The notes under the pieces: model-generated
Databases searched by the model: none
Seen by the model: the letters and a program-made list of their open reading frames with translations, nothing else
Told to the model about the DNA's origin: nothing
Assembly (NCBI GenBank): GCA_963169805.1
Contig: CAUJDY010000085.1
Span: forward strand, 1-32,405
Reading direction: 5' to 3'
Length of the DNA stretch: 32,405 nt
Source of the DNA: Bdellovibrionota bacterium
GTDB lineage: Bacteria; Bdellovibrionota; Bdellovibrionia; Bdellovibrionales; JAEYZS01
Program-made: the position numbers and the translations under genes
Part shown: positions 24,013 to 31,009 of the stretch, piece by piece
How positions within the stretch are numbered: position 1 is the stretch's first letter
Layout: the number at the start of each line of letters is the position of its first letter

Positions 24013-24582
24013 TTGAAGCGAGATAAACTGTTCATAGTTTCGGCCCCAAGTGGAGCTGGTAAATCCAGTTTATGTGAACGCGCGCTCAAAGATTTTCCTG
24101 AACTTGAAGATATCATTACATCTACAACCCGTCAGATGCGCCCCGGAGAGGGCCCCGGAAATCCCTATCATTTTGTTACGGTTGAGAAGTTTTTAGAGCT
24201 CAAAAGAAACGGTTATTTTATTGAAACTGCCCTAGTTCATAATAATCACTACGGGACACCGGCTCATATCTTTCAAGATGCGTGGAGTAGGGGGAAGTTT
24301 TTAATTATGGACGTTGATGTGCAGGGAGCTGCTACGTTTCGTAAATTTTTCCCTAATGCTGTGTATATCTTTATTAAACCCCCTAATATTGACGAATTGC
24401 GCAAGAGACTGGAGAAGCGAGATGGGGCTCATTCAAAAGACCTCTCTGTACGTCTTCAAAACGCTATAAAGGAGCTAGAATTAGCTCCGCTGTATGAGTA
24501 TCAGATTGTAAATGACAGTTTTGATAGGGCCTATTCGGAGTTTCGTGAGATTATTCGCACAACTATTCAAAATAACTCATAA
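24013..24582 (+). CDS. gmk: Guanylate kinase
   Basis: A 189-aa enzyme phosphorylating GMP to GDP. The start is a TTG at 24013, with AAGG (24001-24004) 8 nt before it; no in-frame ATG lies near. The P-loop SAPSGAGKSSL, the GMP-binding TSTTRQMRPGE (S and R residues) and GTPAHIF (family Y-G-T) are seen, together with DVDVQGAATFRK and the lid region RLEKRDGAHSKD. It follows yicC by 33 nt and precedes rpoZ and rel, linking GTP supply to (p)ppGpp metabolism. Confidence 0.96.
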   Translation: MKRDKLFIVSAPSGAGKSSLCERALKDFPELEDIITSTTRQMRPGEGPGNPYHFVTVEKFLELKRNGYFIETALVHNNHYGTPAHIFQDAWSRGKFLIMDVDVQGAATFRKFFPNAVYIFIKPPNIDELRKRLEKRDGAHSKDLSVRLQNAIKELELAPLYEYQIVNDSFDRAYSEFREIIRTTIQNNS

Positions 24583-24666
24583 ATACCCCCTATAGCTTCT
24601 AAATTCCCCTTTCAATTTGTCTCAAAATCATGCATAAATACTAGATTCATAAACCTCGGAGGAAGT

Positions 24667-24903
24667 GTGGCTAGAATTACGGTAGAAGATTGTTTAGAGA
24701 CTGTACCAAACAGATTTGCGCTTGTTATGTTAGTGGCTAAAAGAACAAAGCAGCTGATGAAGGGTGTAACGGCTACGGTGACAGCAAAGAACAATAAAAA
24801 AGTAGTTCAATCGCTACGTGAAGTTGCAGCTGGGTATGTGCGATACGATGGAATCGATGCAGCTCGCGCAGAACACGAAATTTCTGCAGACTTAAAAAAA
24901 TAA
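24667..24903 (+). CDS. rpoZ: RNA polymerase omega subunit
   Basis: A 78-aa protein starting with GTG at 24667, 4 nt after a strong GGAGG (24658-24662). Omega wraps the beta' C-terminus and helps RNA polymerase assembly; in many bacteria it forms part of a ppGpp site. The family pattern is clear: MARITVEDCLETVPNRFALVMLVAKRTKQL, landmarks at residues 1-30 (MARITVEDC, NRFALVMLVAKR), then KVVQSLREVAAGYV. The gap 24583-24666 has a possible weak promoter (TTGTCT near 24618). The gene lies next to gmk and rel, as in many proteobacteria. Confidence 0.95.
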   Translation: MARITVEDCLETVPNRFALVMLVAKRTKQLMKGVTATVTAKNNKKVVQSLREVAAGYVRYDGIDAARAEHEISADLKK

Positions 24904-24924
24904 GACTCCCTCTCATTTTGATAC

Positions 24925-24952
24925 AGAAGTTTTTCGTGTTACGGACCGATAA
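24925..24952 (+). promoter_or_regulatory. FliA/sigma-28-like promoter for rel
   Basis: AGAAGTTT (24925-24932), 12-nt spacer, and ACCGATAA (24945-24952) form the best match in the window: AAGTTT and CCGATAA are both intact relative to the enteric sigma-28 consensus. The expected start is near 24958-24960, at the base of the hairpin at 24959-24977, 30 nt before the rel ATG. Confidence 0.55.
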
Positions 24953-24958
24953 ACTTCT

Positions 24959-24977
24959 AGGGACAAAGAGAGTCCCT
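24959..24977 (+). promoter_or_regulatory. Hairpin at the 5' end of the predicted rel leader
   Basis: AGGGAC (24959-24964) pairs with GTCCCT (24972-24977) around AAAGAGA. It would form the first nucleotides of a transcript from the candidate promoter and ends beside the TAAGG ribosome-binding site (24977-24981). It may stabilise the RNA or limit translation. There is no T-run, so it is not a terminator. Confidence 0.45.
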
Positions 24978-24989
24978 AAGGCATAAATC

Positions 24990-27197
24990 ATGATCGAGAA
25001 CGCAGCGCTACTGGAAGATGAAGACAGGATCAAACCAGTTAATTCCGTTGAGGATTTACTAGAGCGCATCTCCGCCTACTACCCAAACGCAGATTTAGAT
25101 TTTATTCGAAGAGCATATGAGCTGAGTGAAAAAGCCCACCAAGGACAAATTCGCAGGAGTGGAGAAGCCTATATTTTTCACCCACTTTCTGTTGCAGGAA
25201 TTCTCACGGAGCTAAAGCTTGATCTTGCAACGGTTGCGACAGGCCTACTGCACGATACGGTCGAAGACACATCAGTTACTCTCAAAGACATTGAAACTCA
25301 GTTTGGAAAAAATGTTGCTTTACTTGTAGATGGTGTAACCAAAATTTCCCAGATGAGTTTTAAGAACACTCATGCAAAGCAAGCGGAAAATATCCGTAAA
25401 ATGATAGTAGCCATGGGAAAAGACATCCGCGTTATTCTCGTTAAGCTAGCAGACAGACTTCATAATATGAGAACGCTTAATCATATGCCTTACCATAAGC
25501 AGGCTGTGATAGCAGAAGAGACCTTAGAAATTTATGCGCCTCTTGCTCACAGGCTAGGTATTAGTGCTTGGAAAATTGAGTTAGAGGATTTATCTCTCCG
25601 CTATTTAAAACCAGACATTTATTATTCATTAGCTCAAAAGGTTGCTCGTAAAAAGAAAGAGCGCGAAAAGTACATTGATGATGTAAAGGATATTTTATTA
25701 AAAGAAATGAAAGCTGCCTCTTTACCTTGTGAGATTCAAGGGCGTCCCAAACATCTGTACTCTATCTATAAAAAAATGCTCGAAAGAAATATTGAGTTTG
25801 AACAGGTTCACGATATTTTAGCATTTCGAATTATAGTAGAGAACGTAGCTCAGTGCTATGAGGCTTTAGGGCTCGTTCACAGCATGTATAAGCCTATTCC
25901 CGGGCGCTTTAAAGATTACATCGCAATGGCAAAGACCAATAACTACCAATCCCTTCATACAACGGTGATTGGCCCAGATGCTGAAAGAATTGAAATTCAA
26001 ATTCGCACCAAAGATATGCACGATGTAGCAGAGCGGGGGATTGCAGCCCACTGGAATTATAAAGTTGGCGGTGAGGCAGAGAATACAACCATTCAAAAAT
26101 TTAATTGGCTGAAAGATATTTTGAATTTGCAGCAATCTGTTGGAGATTCAAGTGAGTTCCTCGAAAACGTCAAAACAGACTTATTTGATCAAGAACTCTA
26201 TGTATTCACTCCTCAAGGGCACGTTCATGAGCTTCCAGAAGGTGCAACACCTTTAGATTTTGCGTACTCAATTCATACGGATTTAGGACACAAAACCTAT
26301 GGTGCAAAAGTAGATGGGCGTATTGTGCCGTTGAAGCACAAACTCAAAAACGGAGATACTGTTGAGATTTTAACATCTCCCAATCAAAAGCCATCAAAAG
26401 ACTGGCTCAAGATGTGTATCACCTCACGTGCGCAGTCAAAAATTCGAAGCTATATTCGCAGTGAAGAAAGAAAGCGTGCAATTGAAATTGGTAAAGATCT
26501 AGTAGAAAAAGCTTTGCGTGCAAATAGCCTTTCTCCTGATAAGTATTTAAAAGGACAAAATTTAGAAAAGATTCTGCAGACCATTAAGCTTCAAGAAATC
26601 GAAGAAGTTTTTATGCAGGTCGGGTATGGAAAACTCCTTACAAGTGCAGTGACAGATATTTTTGTAGAGAAGAATCAAGCAGAGATTCAACAAAAAGAGC
26701 AAGATACGTTTATTCAGAAGGTCTTTAAGAGTGCTGCAAATAAAAAACGATCCGACTCTCTTGTCATTGTGGATGGAATGCACGATCTTTTAGTTCGTTA
26801 TGGAAAATGTTGTCAGCCAATTCCTGGAGATCCAATTATAGGGTTTATTTCACGTGGCCGAGGGGTGACAATTCACAGAGCCTCTTGTTCAAAAGTATTT
26901 GCAACAGATATGGACCGAAGGGTTGATGTTTCTTGGAATACTCACTCCGACTCTGGAGGTATGACAAAAATTCGAATTGTGTGTCAGGATTCTCCTGGGC
27001 TACTTCAAAAGTTGTCGGAACCTTTTGCAAATAGTGGTGTAAATATCTACAACGCAAAAATTAGAACGAATAAAGACCAAAAAGCGATTTGTATTTTTGA
27101 TGTGAAAGTTCGCAATACCAACGAGCTGATGCAAGTGATTCAAGGTTTGCAAAAGATCAAAGGTGTTATTAAAGTGGATCGTGTGAGTGGGATTTAA
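24990..27197 (+). CDS. rel: Bifunctional (p)ppGpp synthetase/hydrolase (Rel/SpoT family)
   Basis: A 735-aa long RelA-SpoT homologue that makes and degrades the stringent-response alarmone. The HD hydrolase domain (about 40-195) keeps the catalytic HDTVEDT (His88-Asp89), with an upstream HPLSVAGIL. The synthetase domain (about 235-350) keeps RPKHLYSIYKKM, the RFKD loop (306-309, the R-x-K-D form seen in bifunctional enzymes), YQSLHTTV and EIQIRTKDMHDVAERGIAAHW. TGS (about 400-460, VFTPQGHVHELPEGATPLDFAYSIHTD), a helical and Cys-containing region with KCCQPIPGDPIIGFISRGRGVTIHRASC (landmarks only), and an ACT domain (about 660-735) follow. It sits after gmk and rpoZ. A candidate sigma-28 promoter lies just upstream. 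Confidence 0.96.
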   Translation: MIENAALLEDEDRIKPVNSVEDLLERISAYYPNADLDFIRRAYELSEKAHQGQIRRSGEAYIFHPLSVAGILTELKLDLATVATGLLHDTVEDTSVTLKDIETQFGKNVALLVDGVTKISQMSFKNTHAKQAENIRKMIVAMGKDIRVILVKLADRLHNMRTLNHMPYHKQAVIAEETLEIYAPLAHRLGISAWKIELEDLSLRYLKPDIYYSLAQKVARKKKEREKYIDDVKDILLKEMKAASLPCEIQGRPKHLYSIYKKMLERNIEFEQVHDILAFRIIVENVAQCYEALGLVHSMYKPIPGRFKDYIAMAKTNNYQSLHTTVIGPDAERIEIQIRTKDMHDVAERGIAAHWNYKVGGEAENTTIQKFNWLKDILNLQQSVGDSSEFLENVKTDLFDQELYVFTPQGHVHELPEGATPLDFAYSIHTDLGHKTYGAKVDGRIVPLKHKLKNGDTVEILTSPNQKPSKDWLKMCITSRAQSKIRSYIRSEERKRAIEIGKDLVEKALRANSLSPDKYLKGQNLEKILQTIKLQEIEEVFMQVGYGKLLTSAVTDIFVEKNQAEIQQKEQDTFIQKVFKSAANKKRSDSLVIVDGMHDLLVRYGKCCQPIPGDPIIGFISRGRGVTIHRASCSKVFATDMDRRVDVSWNTHSDSGGMTKIRIVCQDSPGLLQKLSEPFANSGVNIYNAKIRTNKDQKAICIFDVKVRNTNELMQVIQGLQKIKGVIKVDRVSGI

Positions 27198-27202
27198 TTC
27201 TA

Positions 27203-28534
27203 TTATTCACTTAGGATTCTGCCTGCAAGTGTAATAACATTACTAATGTATTCTGGCTTTAAATTTTCGTGGACTAAGGACGACTCAAAGATTTTTCTGA
27301 ATTCGATCATGAGCTCTTGTTTTTGGTTGAGAGTTAGATCTTTCAGTCTAGTGCTATATAAGATTCCCATTGCTAAATGATAATCAATAGGTTCAAAGCC
27401 TGAAGGCTTCCAGCTCCCAATCTCATAGGCATTCATTAGGTGGAGCGCATACATTCCATCTTGTCGCGCTTTCGAGTTTTTCCAACCCCAACCAAGTTTA
27501 CGCGGCATATTTTTTAATAGTAATATTGAATCTGCCCAAGGCATGCTTTGTTTAGTGGTAGATTTAAGAAGATTCTGTAAATTTGAAAGATAAGCATCCC
27601 CCTTATTGAGTGCCACAAACTCTTGGATACGAATAGATGCCGTAACTTCTTCTGTCTTGTCTTCAGCCTCTAAGCGAGCATTTTCTGTGTTCGGCTGAGT
27701 TAGTGCTTGAAAGTGTTTTTTGTGCATCATAGAGACCGCGTTATAAGTGATATCTATGGTCATACTCATTCTATTAACTTCCGATTGTGCTAACCTCATT
27801 CGGCCTTCAAAAGCCATAATAAGCGCATCTATCAAGCCTAGCTGTGTGCGCAGAGAGTTTAATTTTTCAACAAGTGCTCGTGTAACTTGGGCAAGTTCTC
27901 TTGCATCCAGATTTGGGATTTGGTGCATTTTTAAAAACACACTATCTAAGAATGCTAAATCGGATTTTAAAATTTCACGGGCATTTCTAATTTCTAAGAG
28001 ATCTTCTGTTGTAGTTCTTAATGTTTCTAAGAGTTTTTGTTTGAGATATTCTGAATCAGCTTTCGCTTGAATAGCAGCTTGAGCAAAACCTTTTAAGTCG
28101 GCGTCCATATGACTAGCACGTGTGAACGGCCAATATCCTCCTTTGGTCGGCTTGTATGATTGGATGGCTTCTAAATTCTCTGTGAGTTTATCGAGTGCTT
28201 TAGAAAATAACTCAAGGACTTGGGCCTCAGGAGAGATGCTAAACTTGGAAAGCACAGCATTCACATGGGAGTTTGATTCTGCCATGATATGCTGGAGGTA
28301 TTGAACAATCCAAAAGACATTCTCTACGCGGTCACTTAAATAGGGGCGAATGACTTGCAAAGCTTGGTCCGATCGTATTTGAATATCATTGGCAGATAGG
28401 GGGATAAGAGTTTGATTGGGTTTTCTATAAGCTTGAATTTGTTGTGAGCTTTCTAAAAAGTAGGAAGCACACTCATCGGAAGAGTGTGCTAGCCATGAAA
28501 AAAAGATGAGAAGGAAGATCGCAAGACGTTTCAT
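27203..28534 (-). CDS. Secreted coiled-coil protein, divergent TelA-like
   Basis: 443 aa from the ATG at 28534 (a GTG two codons upstream is also possible). Residues 1-19 form a signal peptide (MKRLAIFLLIFFSWLAHSS) followed by DECASYF, the same mature start (DEC-x2-YF) as the neighbour at 28555-29892. Residues about 70-290 are long heptad-rich helices in the same order as in that neighbour, so the two are probably diverged paralogues. The last 130 residues (WADSILLLKNMPRKLGWGW and beyond) look like a separate helical domain. TelA similarity is weak here and rests mostly on the neighbour. It converges with rel, 5 nt between stops. Function unknown. Confidence 0.6.
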   Translation of the reverse strand: MKRLAIFLLIFFSWLAHSSDECASYFLESSQQIQAYRKPNQTLIPLSANDIQIRSDQALQVIRPYLSDRVENVFWIVQYLQHIMAESNSHVNAVLSKFSISPEAQVLELFSKALDKLTENLEAIQSYKPTKGGYWPFTRASHMDADLKGFAQAAIQAKADSEYLKQKLLETLRTTTEDLLEIRNAREILKSDLAFLDSVFLKMHQIPNLDARELAQVTRALVEKLNSLRTQLGLIDALIMAFEGRMRLAQSEVNRMSMTIDITYNAVSMMHKKHFQALTQPNTENARLEAEDKTEEVTASIRIQEFVALNKGDAYLSNLQNLLKSTTKQSMPWADSILLLKNMPRKLGWGWKNSKARQDGMYALHLMNAYEIGSWKPSGFEPIDYHLAMGILYSTRLKDLTLNQKQELMIEFRKIFESSLVHENLKPEYISNVITLAGRILSE

Positions 28535-28554
28535 GCCCACAATTAGGATATTAA

Positions 28555-29892
28555 TTATTTAGGTCCATTAGAATCAGTTCGGTTGCTTTCATCAACTAAT
28601 CTCAAAATAACATCTTGTGCGGCTACTCCAACGGCCTCTTTATCTGATGAAATCAGGTGTTGTGAGAATACCTCTGCCATTTGTCGGTTGGATTCTTCCA
28701 GCTTTTGACCAATTTCAATATCTCTTTGTGTTCTTGTTTCTCTTTCGTGCGCAAGCCTTTCAAGAAGGCCCCCTAGTACTTCCGGACGAATTGTAGGCTG
28801 CCCAGCAACTTCATAAAAGAGTTTATTAGCTTCTTGAACCTGAATACCTATTTGAGCGATAGCCTGATTTGTAAGATTTTTGATTTCCATATGTCGAGCT
28901 GCGGCCTGCTTTGCTTGAATAGCTGTTGCGGTAATTGTTGTACTCACTGTAATAGCCGGAACCGCTACGTTTCTGAGGTTATTCGCATCTTCAATAAGTC
29001 TATTGTTAAGGTGAACAACTTGTCCGATAGCTTCTTGGGCTGCCGTTAAAACTCCGTAAAGCCCCATTTTATCACTGAGGAGTCTTTGTAGTCGTGGCAT
29101 CACTTCACTTTTAAGAGACATCGCCGCAAAAGAGTCTGTTTTTTCTAGTTCAATAATTTGCAATTTGAGCTCGTCGGCTAATAACTTAAGAGAGATTATT
29201 TCTTGTCCTAAAAGCTGAGCTTCCTCTGCTGATTTTTGTCTTAGATCAAGCAAGATATCAATATTGTTATTAAGTAGAGCCACATCACCTACAAGAGATG
29301 TATCAACCTCTTGAATTTTTCTTTTAAGAGTTTCAAACTGTTTTGCGTATGCCGCAGATATTTTTTTACCTACACCAAATGGAAGTTTTGAGAGAGCTGT
29401 TACAACCCCTCTTCTTTTTGAAGTAATTGCTCCAAGGTCTCTGAGTGTTGCAGTTAAGTTATCTAAGCTAGCGCTAATATTATTATGAGATTGTAGAACT
29501 TGTGTGTCAGCTCCCTTTTTAGGAACTAAAGATCCGCCTCTAGTTGATTCTAGTTGTACTTTTTCAAACAGCTGACCTGTTTGCTCGAGCACAGGATTAT
29601 TAGCGATAAATCTTGCGACACGTTGAGAGGTTTGTTCCATTTGTGTAATGGATGTTTGTGCGGCCGCATGAGAAAGTTGTTCTGGATCCGTAACGATATC
29701 GCGAATTTCGGAGGACATTTTGCTTACGGCATCATTTGCTTGAGCAATGCGCTTTGAGCTTGTGCGTATTTTCATTCCCGATACGTCCATCACAACGAGT
29801 CTGTTATTTAAACGCTCAAAATATCTTGAACATTCATCCGCAAATAATGATTGTGAAAAAATAAAAAGAACCAACACGATAAGTGTTTTCAT
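28555..29892 (-). CDS. Secreted TelA-family (toxic anion resistance-like) protein
   Basis: A 445-aa protein. A signal peptide (MKTLIVLVLFIFSQSLFA) is followed by DECSRYF. The mature protein matches the TelA/KlaA pattern. KLPFGVGKKISAAYAKQFETLKRKI near residue 165 corresponds to the family LPFG-x-G-x-x-I/K-x-Y block. A long helical region follows, with LGQEIISLKLLADELKLQI, VMPRLQRLLSDKMGLYGVLTAAQEAIGQVVHLNNRLIEDANN and VSTTITATAIQAKQA (family TTTVSALRTA-like). TelA proteins are usually cytoplasmic and linked to tellurite, phage or stress tolerance. An exported version is unusual, so the role here is open. The downstream paralogue starts 20 nt later on the same strand. Confidence 0.65.
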   Translation of the reverse strand: MKTLIVLVLFIFSQSLFADECSRYFERLNNRLVVMDVSGMKIRTSSKRIAQANDAVSKMSSEIRDIVTDPEQLSHAAAQTSITQMEQTSQRVARFIANNPVLEQTGQLFEKVQLESTRGGSLVPKKGADTQVLQSHNNISASLDNLTATLRDLGAITSKRRGVVTALSKLPFGVGKKISAAYAKQFETLKRKIQEVDTSLVGDVALLNNNIDILLDLRQKSAEEAQLLGQEIISLKLLADELKLQIIELEKTDSFAAMSLKSEVMPRLQRLLSDKMGLYGVLTAAQEAIGQVVHLNNRLIEDANNLRNVAVPAITVSTTITATAIQAKQAAARHMEIKNLTNQAIAQIGIQVQEANKLFYEVAGQPTIRPEVLGGLLERLAHERETRTQRDIEIGQKLEESNRQMAEVFSQHLISSDKEAVGVAAQDVILRLVDESNRTDSNGPK

Positions 29893-29996
29893 AGATAAAC
29901 CCTCTTTCTTTTAACAAGATGTGTTTATCGCATTTCGTTATAAATGGATATATTTCTCATGCTGGATGGAAACTTTTGGAATTATTCGTGAAATGT

Positions 29997-30024
29997 TTTT
30001 CCTGCTGATTGCACTGCAGGAAAA
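29997..30024 (-). repeat. Inverted repeat in the gap between lipoprotein and TelA-like genes
   Basis: TTTTCCTGC (29997-30005) and GCAGGAAAA (30016-30024) are perfect 9-bp complements around a 10-nt loop, in the 151-nt gap 29893-30043. On neither strand is the stem followed by T, so it is not a standard terminator. No gene or convincing promoter was seen in the rest of the gap. Confidence 0.4.
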
Positions 30025-30043
30025 GTTTGTAAAATTGAAAGTA

Positions 30044-30619
30044 CTAATTACAAGCTTGATCGAGCTCAAGAGCAATAGATTCGATAAGGGCTTTGAAACT
30101 TTCTCTCTCTCTGCCGCACATTTCGAAAGTGTCACCACAGCCAGATGTGAGCTTTCCAAATTCATAAAGAATGTTGTCTGAGCTAACAAGAAAATAAGGG
30201 TAGACGAATTGTAGGGTACACATCATTCCCTCTGGGATATCTGCTTCATAAAAGCAAATCTGTGAGTTTTCAATAGAGTCATTTAATTGGCTTAAAAGAG
30301 ATCTACTTAGGGAGCAGTCTGCTTGCTCTGGGGTCGACTCTGGATTCTCATAGTGGCTCTTCTCAATGCGGCCATTAGAATGGATCCAGTATAGAATAGG
30401 CCCCCTGCCTTGATCTTGTGGATCTAAGTGGCCTAATACGCGAACAGGCTCATTAGTTTGTATTTTTCCTATAACTGTGACTTTATCTTTTTGAGGAATT
30501 GAGGAGTTTTGAATCTTGCCACAGTTTTGAAAGAAAATCGTTAAAGCAGAAATAAGCACTCCCATAAAGATGACCTGAGACTTATAGGCATTCTGATTAA
30601 ATGACTTTTTCTTTCTCAT
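30044..30619 (-). CDS. Small lipoprotein with QNCGK signal
   Basis: A 191-aa protein. A basic N-terminus (MRKKKSFNQNAYK), a hydrophobic segment (about 16-31) and then FFQNCGK (lipid-acceptor Cys33) match the signal of the lipoprotein at 15432. The mature protein has a beta-like start (KVTVIGKIQTNEPVRVLGHL) and six or so further cysteines (ADCSL, QICFYE, MMCTL, SGCGD, EMCGR, QACN), suggesting disulfides in the periplasm or outside. AGAGGGA lies 8 nt before the ATG, and a sigma-28-like promoter lies directly upstream. No family recognised. Confidence 0.65.
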   Translation of the reverse strand: MRKKKSFNQNAYKSQVIFMGVLISALTIFFQNCGKIQNSSIPQKDKVTVIGKIQTNEPVRVLGHLDPQDQGRGPILYWIHSNGRIEKSHYENPESTPEQADCSLSRSLLSQLNDSIENSQICFYEADIPEGMMCTLQFVYPYFLVSSDNILYEFGKLTSGCGDTFEMCGRERESFKALIESIALELDQACN

Positions 30620-30641
30620 TGTGAAATTCCCTCTTAGTATT

Positions 30642-30669
30642 GTATCGGTTTGAGACGCTCTAAACTTAA
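30642..30669 (-). promoter_or_regulatory. FliA/sigma-28-like promoter for the small lipoprotein
   Basis: Read on the - strand, TTAAGTTT (30669-30662), 12-nt spacer, and ACCGATAC (30649-30642). AAGTTT and CCGATA are intact. A start near 30635 would give a leader of about 16 nt beginning at the AGAGGGA ribosome-binding site. Confidence 0.5.
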
Positions 30670-30726
30670 AGTCTTTTTTTGATATGTAACTATTTGATAA
30701 AACTCATGAAAACAAACAACCTACTC

Positions 30727-30754
30727 TTAGCTTTTCAGGACCTTTGTCCGATAT
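30727..30754 (+). promoter_or_regulatory. FliA/sigma-28-like promoter for the zinc-ribbon gene
   Basis: TTAGCTTT (30727-30734), 12-nt spacer, and TCCGATAT (30747-30754). The -10 is good and the -35 is weaker (AGCTT in place of AAGTT), but the spacing equals that of the other four sites. The ATG at 30761 begins 6 nt after the -10, so the transcript would be leaderless or nearly so. Confidence 0.35.
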
Positions 30755-30760
30755 CAATAT

Positions 30761-31009
30761 ATGGGATCTGACAAAAGAATCAAATATAGGTTCTACAGGC
30801 GTTGCCATGTCTGCGGACATATTTCAAAAGACAATCTAGAAATCTTGCAGTGCCATCACTGCAATAAGCACTTTGCAAAATATTTTTTCTGTGATGATTT
30901 TCAACAATTTCTTAAAGCAGATGGAACTAATTATATCAAAGCCAGGGCACGAAAAGCGCGCCCCCTAATTGGTATTTCATTTGTTTGGAAATCTCGCGTT
31001 CCTAATTAG
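30761..31009 (+). CDS. Small zinc-ribbon protein
   Basis: An 82-aa basic protein. CHVCGH (residues 15-20) and CHHCNKHF (31-38) give a four-cysteine zinc ribbon of about 20 residues. After it comes YFFCDDFQQFLKADG and a basic tail (KARARKARPLIG). It could bind nucleic acid or a partner protein; no family was recognised. No ribosome-binding site precedes the ATG, and the in-frame sequence upstream has no other start, consistent with a leaderless mRNA from the adjacent promoter-like element. It overlaps the convergent gene by 8 nt at the shared stop sequence. Coding status rests on the paired CxxC motifs. Confidence 0.6.
   Translation: MGSDKRIKYRFYRRCHVCGHISKDNLEILQCHHCNKHFAKYFFCDDFQQFLKADGTNYIKARARKARPLIGISFVWKSRVPN

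Noticed and set aside
29893-29950. GCGATAAA on the - strand before the first TelA-like gene, similar to a sigma-28 -10.
   Set aside because: No AAGTT-like -35 at the right distance (the sequence there is TATATCCA).
29921-30181. 86-aa + strand frame in the gap and over the small lipoprotein gene.
   Set aside because: Mostly antisense to the lipoprotein gene, no ribosome-binding site, no recognisable feature.
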